From positions 23,009,087 through 23,073,086 of the forward strand of contig BTRK01000001.1 of assembly GCA_036245805.1 (NCBI GenBank): 64,000 bases of DNA. The letters are read 5' to 3'. The notes under the pieces are model-generated. The model did no database searches and was not told where the DNA came from. It was given only the letters and a program-made list of their open reading frames with translations. This DNA comes from Pristionchus mayeri. Taxonomy: Eukaryota; Nematoda; Chromadorea; Rhabditida; Neodiplogasteridae. Shown in pieces: positions 36,701 to 46,520 of this stretch. Positions within the stretch are counted from its first letter, which is position 1; each line of letters begins with the position of its first letter. A program made the translations under genes and the position numbers.

Positions 36701-37252
36701 TGTCAAGCAGCACAGATGAACCATCCAGAGAAGAGATTCTGAGGAAGAAGAGAATTATGGAGGGATTGAGGATGTAGAAGACGGATTGATTTAGTATTTG
36801 TCACCTTGAGTGCGTTATTTGAACATTTTGAATGGATGAGAAGAGTGATTGAAACTGAAATTTTCCATTGCCAATGAATAAATGCATTAGCGACATACCT
36901 CTCTTAGCAGTAATTCGTGGGCGACTTCCGTCCTCACTCCAATGGAGATTTCTTCGTGATGGGCAGTGGCACTGAAGAAGACTGCACCACTCGCAATTCC
37001 TTAAATATCATTCGTCTTTATTGCTGGTCTTTAAGGTTGTACTAAAATACAACTAATGATTGGAGCGAATAAAAAGAGGAAGCTTCTTGCACAAGTTCCT
37101 TTACTCAAATTCACCTGTAAAACAAAAAACAGTCCCTGAATTTATCAACAAACAAAATGAAAAAAAAACAGAATAAGGGAAGGTGCGGAAGGAGCGTCCC
37201 TTGGTGGTTCCTCATTACCTGCGAGTGCCAGCAGTAGTGGGAGCATCCGCAT
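27737..37252 (-). CDS. Giant secreted protein with EGF, VWA and beta-rich modules
   Basis: 1919 aa, 58 exons with consistent phases: 37252-37219, 36999-36899, 36854-36805, 36738-36611, 36357-36194, 36060-35982, 35926-35826, 35783-35690, 35645-35578, 35491-35427, 35379-35308, 35261-35060, 35013-34960, 34843-34753, 34710-34637, 34581-34419, 34334-34276, 34235-34110, 34034-33962, 33919-33807, 33732-33630, 33570-33485, 33384-33285, 33242-33106, 33055-32952, 32908-32824, 32773-32690, 32631-32487, 32381-32246, 32214-32075, 32039-31890, 31619-31500, 31455-31370, 31326-31233, 31191-31060, 30942-30824, 30779-30695, 30595-30468, 30404-30291, 30245-30198, 30155-30072, 30027-29895, 29843-29730, 29687-29614, 29571-29481, 29431-29307, 29265-29176, 29131-29035, 28992-28933, 28865-28749, 28722-28675, 28628-28566, 28519-28425, 28376-28281, 28236-28136, 28092-28012, 27968-27881, 27832-27737. 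Signal peptide (MRMLPLLLALAG), then EGF pairs, VWA and a beta-rich region in about three repeats, a Thr-rich linker (NPTTTTKTTTVT) and a fourth VWA. No transmembrane segment seen, so probably extracellular. MIDAS positions read NLRNT, QVSFS, ELTNN and ENTKF, without the metal-binding Asp. Possibly two genes, but phase continuity favours one. Confidence 0.8.
31628..31729. repeat. Small inverted-repeat insertion in an intron
   Basis: 10-bp terminal inverted repeats (acccagtgtc and gacactgggt) bound an AT-rich 102-bp segment. It lies within the intron between two similar exons of the VWA/EGF gene (exons 31 and 32), next to the truncated 5' edge of the duplicated exon. Confidence 0.5.
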
Positions 37253-37691
37253 GGCCCTCTTCTCACTGCACAATGAGACTCCCTTATCAGCATCCCTCTC
37301 CCCTTTACGGCTTCCACCCCCTCCTTCCTCCCCTCTCCCACCCTCTCTCCTAATCAGTCGATCTGCCTAGAATTTCTTTTCCGAGGGAACGTCAAAGTGA
37401 ACCGTTTCCGAGTAATCAAACATTAGGAATCATGAGATCCCAGGAACTATCACCAAATCGGAGTTTGAAAACGTTGAATATTGTCATAATATTATCTTAT
37501 CCTGTTCATTTATCTCACAATTGAGAGAGTAAGATTCATGGCTGATGAGTGAGATTCTCCACTCTGCGAGTCAGGTGTTCGCAAGTCTCTGAGAGGTGAG
37601 AAGAGACAAAGGGGAGTGATTGACCCCTCTCTACTCATCATTCACTCCACTTCTTCCACTCCTTTCTTCATCTTCTCTTCTTTCTTCATCG

Positions 37692-39826
37692 ATGGCCGAT
37701 TCTCCTCGTGGGGGTTCATTGCCCCCATTGAATGGATCAGATGACGTCTCCACTCTAATCAATCCTGCTTATTCGGGAAGTATCGGAGGAAGTGAAAGTG
37801 TGAGGGTTATGGACGTTATCTGAAACCATATTGAAGTGATTGATGAAAGCTTTTCTCAGTTTTCTTCGTCTCATCAAGGGGTCGTAGAAATGGAAATCGA
37901 GTCGAACAAACCCGTGGAAACTCCCTCTATGAAGAGAATTAAGTAAGTTGTAATTAATTAATTCATTTTCGATATGTGCTTGGAGGTACTGTGTAATTGC
38001 TCTATTTCTTCTCATTGGAATTCTCGCTGCAATTAACATCGCTCAGTTCGCAATTTGGATATCCGAGCGAGAATCGGATCCTGGAGGGGAAGATTCGTTC
38101 GTGACGTGAGAATTCCTCACTTGGTCCTCTCAAAGGTTTATTGATTGCAGCGATTTGGAAGTTATCCTGGATATTGCCACTCTTTCTGCTCCTGGAAATA
38201 CCACGGAGGAAGATAGTGAAGTACAGTGAACATATATTTAAGAGTGTCTACATCTTCTTTGGCTTGGAAGAATGAAGAACATTTCGTATTTCCTCTATTT
38301 GTAGTTTTCCATGACTTCCACGACTGATTTTCCCTCGACGACAACGAGTACAACTGATGAGACGACCACTTCGACGGAGCCTCCCTCTACAACTACTCTT
38401 CCACTCAGAGAACTGATGAGAGATGCATACCTCAATTTTACTGAGCGGTTAGTTTTATGATTCAAAGAGTAGGCCATAGAATTGTACTAGGTTCAATCGT
38501 GAGTACTCTGAGGATGGATTGGACAATTATGTGGAGAATTCTGAGGTGTTCTTGAAGAATGCAGAGCAACTTGGAGAGACGCAGTTCGCTGATCTTTCTA
38601 CTCAACAACTGAGCAGGGTACAGATAATAATAATAACCAATAAAGATATTTTCATAAATTGACTGATTCGCCTCTTCAGTTGGTGGCACGATCAAGAGAT
38701 CCGAGGAGAGAAGCGACGAATCAAAGATGCAAGATACACACTTACTCTGATGTCGATGGGGTGCGTAGTTGATTGTCATTCACCATCCTCGGATATTCTC
38801 AGTCATCCTTTAGAAAGTGCACATCGAAGGGTCGAAATTGTATGGGGCGAACGAGAGAATTCCATCGAGAGTCGATCTGAGAAGAAGAGGAGTCATCGGA
38901 GCTGTCAGGAATCAAGGTCTTTTTACTGTATGATCGTTTTACTATCCGATCGAACAGGTACCTCATGCAATGCTGGCTATGCATTCGCCGTCACGAGTCT
39001 ACTGGAATCGAAGCTGGACACGAATGGATCGAGATTATCAGTGCAGATGCTGTTGAGTGATGATTACAATCACCACTGCGAGGGAGGAGAGACATTCAGG
39101 GCAATGGAGTACGTCCAGATGCTCACAATCTCCAGAAATGATCCATCGAAATGTTCAGATCTGTCGAGCACAGTGGAGTTGTGACGGAAGAGGAATTCCC
39201 CTTCGACGTAACTCAGCAATGGCACGATGTGAACGAGAATGCCACTGTACGTTCTTTTGATATGAATTGGTCTAAAGTTAAACACAGCGGTACGACTACG
39301 CTCAAGCCTGTCTTATAACTCGTTCCCACAGACCTTCCTATGACTATCGGAATCCGAGTAATCATTGGTCGTGGCTTAGAAAGGAAGCGGCAAGTCATTC
39401 TAATTTTCGTTATCCACAATTAGTCACTTCTAGTCTCACGTCTCTGCCTCAACGTACATCAAGCACTTCCTTGCCAAAGTGGGCACTGTCGTAGTGGGTA
39501 AGATCGAATGGACACGAGATGGAGAAGTATGATCGCCATTCAGAAGTTCCCGTCGATCCCTCCTTCTTCTTCTACAAAAGGAGTCCGTACATCCCCAAGT
39601 GCGATTCAGTAGTGGGGTATCAACCGGCTCTCGTGATTGGATATGGAATGAGGAGTGGAGAGTGAGCACTTGGTCAAGAGTGTAAATAGATTCTCGATTC
39701 AGTAATATCTGGATTCTGCGTAATTCATTCGGTAAGGAATGGGGAATGGAAGGCGACTTCGAGATGGCGAGAGATTCCAATTGCGGGGCTTTCGATTATG
39801 CATTCTCATTCTACAATAAAGCATGA
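37692..39826 (+). CDS. Type II membrane papain-like protein, catalytic residues lost
   Basis: Fifteen exons: 37692-37799, 37860-37942, 37986-38105, 38151-38220, 38305-38447, 38491-38617, 38680-38760, 38814-38916, 38958-39108, 39159-39246, 39288-39321, 39380-39393, 39434-39497, 39544-39661, 39703-39826; 475 aa. The cytoplasmic N-terminus is followed by one membrane anchor (CVIALFLLIGILAAINIAQF), a Thr-rich stalk (STTTSTTDETTTSTE), an I29-like propeptide (FNREYSE, GETQFADLS) and a C1A peptidase domain (IPSRVDLRRRGVIGAVRNQG, CNAGYAFAVTSLLESKL, PALVIGYG, WILRNSFGKEWGMEGDF). The catalytic Cys of CGSCWAF is Gly here (CNAGYAF), and the His of NHAVLVVGYG is replaced (QPALVIGYG). The Asn of NSWG is kept (NSFG). 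So it cannot be an active cysteine peptidase; a binding or inhibitory role is possible. Exons 11-12 (39288-39393) are the least certain. Confidence 0.85.
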
Positions 39827-40213
39827 AGTGATCGATTGTCTTCTGTATCTCACTTAGTAAATATATATGATAGTAACTGAATTTTATTAGTAATATAAAA
39901 TATTTTCTTCAGGAGTTGCTCTGAATGCAAATGAGCGTATTATAGTGTATCTTTCGATTGATATCGAGAAATTTTTACTAATTATCCTAGTCAGATGTTC
40001 TAGAATCGCACACATCTGCGAATAAATGAGAAATGAGACTGGTAGGAGATCGCTCTTGATTATAATCTTCATTCACCTTCTCGTTTCTCGCTTCTCTCAG
40101 TTCTTCAGGAATGGATGATTCTTCCCGAGATCTCTCCTTCCTTCCATGGTTGTTGAAAATCCTGCCTATTCTCACAATGAAAATGTACAACTGATTTCTT
40201 TCTGCGATGTCAA

Positions 40214-40510
40214 TTGATAGAAATAATTCAGTTTATGCAGTGGGGCAATCGAGTTGCAAAGAGGGAAGGATGGAAGGGACGAAGGGGAGAGATCTCAACC
40301 AGTGAAGAAGAAGTTATGGAGATCTTGAAATCCCGAATCTGCAAGTATAATGTCGTGAGCCCTTTCTTCCTTTCTGTTCTTCTAATCATTCGATTTGTGG
40401 TTATTCTAGTAGTTCTCTTCACTAAACATTCATCACCCACCGACCGGAACTCCGCTAATCTTCAGCATCGATCAGTTGTAATTTGTCATAATCTTCAGCT
40501 GGTGGTGAAC
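40214..40510 (+). CDS. Hypothetical membrane protein, cut by foldback element
   Basis: An open frame from ATG 40214 encodes a basic N-terminus (RVAKREGWKGRRGE), an acidic patch (STSEEEVMEILKSR) and one hydrophobic segment (FFLSVLLIIRFVVILVVLFT). The frame continues to 40618, but from 40511 the sequence belongs to the palindromic repeat. The layout (short cytoplasmic part, one anchor) recalls the N-terminus of the neighbouring cathepsin-like gene. It may be a truncated relative; no sequence match was demonstrated. Confidence 0.35.
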
Positions 40511-41215
40511 AAAAGTGCAGGAAAAGAGGCAGCTAAATTTTTTACAGCGTATAGAGCTCTTCAAGAGCTTTCGAATGAGTACATGGCGACAAAAATACGA
40601 ACACCTGGGTGTGACTAAGGCCCTTTCTACGTTTCCTAATCATTTGAACTTTATCTTCAACGTAAAACCTCGAAGAGAAACTATCATTAATGATTAATCC
40701 GAACGGAGCGGTGAGAGATAGAATTGACTGCTGAAAATAAAGTTCAAATGATTAGGAAACGTAGACAGGACCGTAGTCACACCCAGGTGTGCGTTTTTCT
40801 GTCGCCAGATACTCATTCGAAAGCTCTTGAAGAGCTGTGTGCGCTGTAAAAATTTTAGCTGCCCCTTTTCCTACACTTTTGAGAAAATTAGCCATGAATG
40901 TAACATGGTTAAAATTGAGGTTCAGGAGAAGCGGTTTTCACAAATCGATAGAGCTCGAAAAATGAGTGGGGGTCACTCCTAAGACATTTTTTTCTCCATA
41001 TTTCACCATAATTGAGATAAACCCTCCCAAAGTAAAGCTGCAGGCAGTTGACCCGGTGTAGGCACCTTCAGAATGAAGTGTGCATTGCGATATTCTGGGG
41101 ATCTGTCAGGTATGCTTTAGGGTGCCCAATCCGGTTAGAATTCATTTCAACTTTTTCCCTCTATTCCCAGGAATGGCGATTTTAGCTCGATTCTCTCGTG
41201 TATGGCGTGATATTC
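40511..41215. repeat. Foldback element related to the one at 549-1586
   Basis: The left arm 40511-40690 pairs with the right arm about 40735-40882 (aagtgcaggaaaagaggc, gtgactaaggcc and cctaatcatttgaactttat blocks). The right side continues alone through the shared gagctcgaaaaatgagtggg block to a gcgtgatatt end near 41215. The left arm is therefore truncated by about 330 bp relative to the right. Shares its outer sequence with 549-1586; the inner part differs. Confidence 0.7.
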
Positions 41216-42759
41216 AAATATTATTTGTTGCTCGGCTTCCACTCTGATAAATTCTGCTGCTTCCTCCCCATCATCAGTGAAGATCTTCTTCCGTTATCAC
41301 CCTTCGCTCTTCAACTTCTCATCCTCCAGCAACCACAGAGCGTTGACTGAAATGGCATAGGTATCCCTTCTAAATTGAAGAACTCGAACTGAATGATGAT
41401 CGATCCATTCATGAATTGACCGAAAGTTCGTATCTCATACAAATCATGCATTCGATTGATAGCTTTTCTTCTTACTCAGAGATGATTTCATCGCACATCC
41501 GCAGTCCTTATCATTTTATCAGCGACGTCCAGTTCATTCTTTCGTCTTTTTTTCTGAGTCATCTGGTGCTTTTATTACTGTAATGGTTGGAAATATTTGT
41601 GTGATGTGCACAAAAAGAGACCAGCTTGAGGCTCATTTAGCCACGCTAACATCCCACTTCTCCCCCTTTCCCCTTTGATCCATCTGTCGACTAATCCCTC
41701 TCACAATCCACGAGACAATCAAACAAACGGGAAGGGGGATCATAATCTGTATCTCTCTCTCTCTCTCCCTTCCTACTCCGATAGATCTATGGATGTTGTC
41801 TCCCCGTTACTCGGTAACCCTTCCTCCCTATGACTCACTCTCTTCTCTCTTCGATACCCAATAAATCTCGTGGTCATACAAGCTGTTTCGCTGCTTTCTC
41901 TACTAATTCCTCCATGTTCTCTTGGTCTTTGATTAGAGCGAGAAGTGTAGTAGCACACTGGAATTGGGCTGGCGAAATGAGCTCTCACTTGAATAATTCC
42001 CTGACTATCACCTCATCACTCAAAGTGCAGTCAGGGGGATTATTGCAGAGAGTTGAGCAATACTCTTCTGTATTAGTGGGAACTGGTCGATCTTCCCTTC
42101 GTTTCTTCACTATTCATTCTTGTTCCGATCAATTTCCTGAACTAATGGAGTAGTGTTCCCCTTTGCGTGTAACTGTCCACTGGGAACCTCTCTATTCCTT
42201 CCATCAATCCATCCACACTACGCTTCGTAATAGCCCGTGTGTCGCTTTTAATCACATAGTCCCGCCTATGCCATGAGTATAAAAGAAGCAATGGAACCCG
42301 ATGTGCCCAACATCTCTTCCCCGTGTATCTCCTGAACTATTGAATTCACCGAGAGTCGTAACAATCTATGAATCAGTGGGGAATAGTCATATTTCAGTTC
42401 GTTGTTAGTCGAGAGAGGTAAACCTCGATTCCCTTTGCTCCACAAGTGTTTTCCATGAGACAATGATCTGTTTGAGAGATTATGACCAAGGAATGATCTT
42501 CGAAAGTCGTCTCTATTCTTAGAGTGAAGTGTGCACGTGTCTCTTGATTGCATTGCTAATTGGCGAACTTCGGAAAACTTCTCCTCTCTAATATTTGTTT
42601 CTCTTCTCAGTCAACTTCCCTTCGTCCCCTTCTCACTCCTGTTCCACACTCTTCCCTACTTACAAACCCAAGATCTATCGTGGCTTCTTTTCGAAATTAA
42701 CCCCTTTATCGAAATTCTCCCGTGTTCCTTCCCTCGATTGATCTTCTCCTCTCATCAGA
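41216..42759. other. Intergenic, no supported gene
   Basis: Several open frames of 70-107 codons exist (for example 41830-42153 +), but none has a recognisable domain or consistent splice context. A CT-rich tract lies at 41751-41770. The 3' part (42590-42759) is the likely promoter of the cysteine-rich peptide gene. Confidence 0.4.
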
Positions 42760-43115
42760 ATGCGATTCTTCGTTCTTCTCTTCGCTCTCGTCTTCATCAT
42801 CTCTACTGCTGTCAACTACGCCGTGAGTGATCTTTGATCTTTCATTCCTTCTCTTTCTTTTCAGGAAGCATTCAATGTCCCACCAACTGGAGGAATGTGC
42901 ATGACCACCGATGGAGGAGACTGTCGCAGGTATTGTATTGTACACCCCCTATCATTTTATACCGTTTCGAACCCGGGCCTCTCCGATCAGCTATCGATCG
43001 TCTCTCACTGACTTTCATTTAACTCTCTAACTTGGTAGATCATGGTTTATAAATGAGCGAATTGAGATGCGAATGCCCGAAGGGACGCACGTGTCGCAAG
43101 GGGAAGTGCGTGTAG
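42760..43115 (+). CDS. Small secreted cysteine-rich peptide
   Basis: Three exons: 42760-42822, 42865-42929, 43058-43115; 61 aa. Residues 1-21 form a clear signal peptide (MRFFVLLFALVFIISTAVNY). The mature part (about 40 aa) has six cysteines in the pattern C-x7-C-x5-C-x-C-x5-C-x4-C and is basic at the C-terminus (CPKGRTCRKGKCV). Six-Cys peptides of this size are commonly knottin- or defensin-like effectors; the exact family is not recognised. The start sits directly behind a ctcatcag acceptor-like site, and intron 1 contains the word TGATCTTTGATCT. An alternative acceptor for exon 3 at 43039 would lose all four C-terminal cysteines, so I prefer 43058. Probable polyA signal aataaa at about 43192. 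Confidence 0.75.
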
Positions 43116-44138
43116 ACGAGTCTCCCCCCCCCTCTCCCTTCCCTTCTTCCCTCTCTGAACATGACTTGTACACGATCAATCACACCGGTGAATAAAGTAT
43201 TACTGCACTGATATGGGCAGAGAAGAGACGTACAGATTGCTCCTCTAGAGCTGAATCATAGGACAGCATCGACATCCTGCCAAAGTGATCACTATTTTGT
43301 TAGAATCCATTTTGAGTAGTACAATAGTGGTGGAATATGATTTCATGATGTACTACTTGATTCTTCTTGAAAGATCATCTATCAATTCACGAGAAAACGA
43401 GTTTTCGTCTCCACATCACATTGCGTAATGTGCACATTATGAGATGGTAGTTGAAATCTGAAGAAAATAATCGTCACGAATAGTGCGTAGTATCGGTTTA
43501 GATGCTCATCTGACAAGTGCTTTTGAATTGACGTCTTCAAGTTTTATAAAGAAAATATTTCGATAACGAAGTATATCCCATCAATGATCATCATTATGAG
43601 CAGTCAATTACGTCCGTCAAAATCTGAAGGTGTACAGGAACGGAAAAGTCATTTATCTTCAAAGGCAAAGAAAATTCAACGTTTGAACTTTGATATTTGT
43701 ATTGTTTGAGAAAGTAGAAGTGGATAATTTACCCTGGGACGAGGAAATTCGTGCGAATATCACACATCACATCATGGATCATGAATTGTAAGTGAGCGTC
43801 TCTCTCTTCTCCCTCAGGTAGACTGCTCTTCCCAGGGGACTCAACTGCAGATCCTTCCTGACTATACTGAAGTAGATGAACTGCTCCCTCCTCCTCTCAT
43901 TCAGTCTGTACATCGTCTGGATCATCGACTGAAGCCCCACCATCTTCATCGGTGCATCCGAACCATGCTGAAGAGAGAGAGACAGCTGAGAATGCCGAAA
44001 AGAGTGGATCTCACCTCTCTGAACAATCTCCTCGTGAGTAGATCAGTTAGTCGTTCTCTCTCAACAGAGATCATTCCTCGTCCCTCGGGCGAAAGTTCGT
44101 CGTCCACTCAAATTTATTTATCATTAGATGCCAAGAAT
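43116..44138. other. Intergenic with a region open on both strands
   Basis: 43832-44035 is open on the plus strand between a good acceptor (ctccctcag) and donor (ctcctc|gtgag), reading for example QILPDYTEVDELLPPPLIQS. It is also open on the minus strand behind cttcag (GLQSMIQTMYRLNERRREQF), which resembles a nuclear receptor hinge. Neither reading could be extended to a full gene. The rest is AT-rich and empty. Confidence 0.35.
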
Positions 44139-46520
44139 CTACAATGAAGCGAAACTTCCTCTACGGAGCAACATGAATGATTCAGCATCTTTTTCGCAAA
44201 CAAACTTTGCCATTCTATCTATGACATTGCACAACTGAAGATAAGATTCAACTGTTCTCAGGAAACCTTTCTTGGATCGATTACATCGATTATCGTTATC
44301 ACTAACCAGGGGAGAATAGAGCAACAGCCCTCAAGAGAGCGTATGAAGCATCACTCAGTCTGAGGTCCTGGAGGAGTTGGACTGGCTGGGAGAATAATTG
44401 GGCCACCCAGGGAGTATTCACTGTGCGAAGGACTGAACTGCATCTGTAACTGAAGAAGATGATTAGAGGGGGAGCACACTGCTAGTAGAGGAATATAAAC
44501 TAGGAAAGCACACCTTGTAGTCATATTCACACGACTCAATGAATCCAATAAAACTGGAATAATCTCACCTATTGCTGTCAATCTCCTGTATGGCGATCTT
44601 TCCATCGGGGAACGCATTCGTACCTGATAAAGAGGGGATTAGAAGGGACAAGACAATCTTCTGCTCACCATGTCCATTCTTTGCCGAGTAGTAGGATTGA
44701 GTGAGCATCAGTTGAAGTCCTCCCATATGGGAGAGCAGAGCCATCTCAAGAATACTCAGTTATGATTTTAGTCGATTTCGAAGGGCATTCTCATTGCATT
44801 CTCATCTCTGGTCACCTTGTCCATCTGTGAGAGTTGGTTGAAGACGGGGAAAGTCTTGCAGTATTCAATGACGAGATGGAGATCAGAGATCATCCAATAC
44901 TTGATCGGATTGATGGAATAGAGTCGAGTGAGGTAGTCACTCCTCTTCTGCAATGGAAGAGAATTGAGAGTAGACTGGTAGCAATCAATCCCAATGACAA
45001 TGATACCGGCAGGAACTGATACTACCTAATGAGTGGACTTACATATTATATAATGACTATGACTTAGTATTATTGTCGTTCTGCAATTTTTTCGACTAGC
45101 CCTTGAAAACACTCGCATCCCTAAAGATTCCTACAATGCCCATTCTCTTTGGTTTCGTCTCTCTTCTCAATTGCAGGACTGATCTATGAATGGATGAAAC
45201 CAGCTCTCTCTAAGGGGAGTATCCTACCAGTAGTCGATGGGAGGGATCAGTAGATCCGATTATCACTGGCATCTCAAGGATTTCTTCCATTTTGTATGAT
45301 GTGAAGAGGGAGAATTTGTGACGGATCCATGAGATTCGATCTTCCTTAGCCAGCTGAAAAGAGAATTAGCGTAGAGAGACTGACTCATGGTTTCTAGTCC
45401 ATGAGAATATTCTTATAGTCATCATCGATCGATTGGCACATATATTTTCAATATACTGAATTTCATAAGTGGGATGCATATCTCGTACCAAGTTGGAAAT
45501 TTCGCCGCAATAATTCATTTCGGAGATGTTCACTATCGCTCGAGGAAAATTATTCACTGTCTGCGACTGAAATAGTATTCAGGGTTGATCTTGGACAATC
45601 TATGATTTCATACAATCGGTGGAGAGTCGCTCATATCGGTACCGTAATCCAATTCGGAGATGGAAGAGACAGACTCTCGTTTGACTGTCGGCCATTGGAT
45701 TCCTGCAGGGAATCGCTGATATTTGAAGGACTAAAACCAGTGGAATCATAATGTTGCTTGATTATTTGATTAAATATTTAAAAATCAAATTGAAATAAAT
45801 TTCGTAGCTAGTGAAACCTTTCGAATTCATTCCTACTCGAATGCATGCCTGGAAACGACACGCTCTGCAAGCACAGCGAAAGTCTGCAAACCATCGAGTC
45901 GAGCACGGATTTCGTTGTGTCGATCACCTTTATCGAATACGCATTGGCCTCCTTTCGAGCAACTGAACGATCGTCCTGAGACTAACGTCCGCCTGGAAAG
46001 AAATCGTTGAGAAGGAGTGGGGTCATTATGATACCGGAAGAAGGTCTTGCAGCCATTGCAAGAGAGGACGTCGTAGTGATAGCCAGTGGGCTGGAAGGAA
46101 ATAAATCGAGGAGAGAAATAATGGAAATATCTGTTCGAGGTAGAAGGATAGGTAAATGAATCGCTGATTCAATCGATTGGAAATAAATAAATAATTAATG
46201 TGACAAATAAATCTCACTTTGTCTCCACACACACAGCACTTGAACCCTTCCGATTTCCGGACATTCTTGAATTTCTTCACAGTTGTTCCCTTTGTTCTTA
46301 TTTGCTGGAATGCTCGATTCTTCGACGATTTCTAAATTGACGAACCGAGAGAGGAAGGGAGTGGATCGAGTGAGGTGCAAATGAAGTCGATGGACAACAA
46401 CTCATCTAAATTCATGGAGTAATGGTGCGAATGGGAAGGAATTCTCACAGCTGAGTTCTCTTCTCCGCCAAATTTCAACTCTTCTTTTGGATTCATGAAT
46501 ATTCGCATCTCAATTTCCAT
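44139..46520 (-). CDS. Nuclear hormone receptor
   Basis: Fourteen exons: 46520-46449, 46331-46218, 46090-46035, 45992-45928, 45883-45837, 45730-45614, 45566-45489, 45455-45381, 45353-45228, 44947-44816, 44744-44669, 44623-44569, 44443-44307, 44251-44139; 420 aa. The C4 DNA-binding domain is complete: CCVCGDK, GYHYDVLSCNGCKTFFRR, CSKGGQC, CRACRFQAC. After a hinge (QWPTVKRESVSSISELDYG) the ligand-binding domain is recognisable by EYCKTFPVFNQLSQMDK, LLSHMGGLQLMLTQSYYS, LSDASYALLRAVALFSP and a final helix region (CNVIDRMAKFVCEKDAESFM). The P-box CNGCK is of the divergent nematode type, so this is one of the expanded nematode NHRs acting as a nuclear transcription factor. The conserved VGM after the zinc module appears to be spliced out (donor at cga|gtagga), which is the least certain junction. 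Confidence 0.88.

Noticed and set aside
38750..39184. 144-aa plus-strand frame
   Set aside because: It crosses three introns of the cathepsin-like gene; only 38958-39108 of it is in the gene's frame.
43965..44237. Plus-strand exon chain ending PRIYNEAKLPLRS...
   Set aside because: Its last part is the complement of the final NHR exon (44251-44139), which is supported by the complete receptor model.
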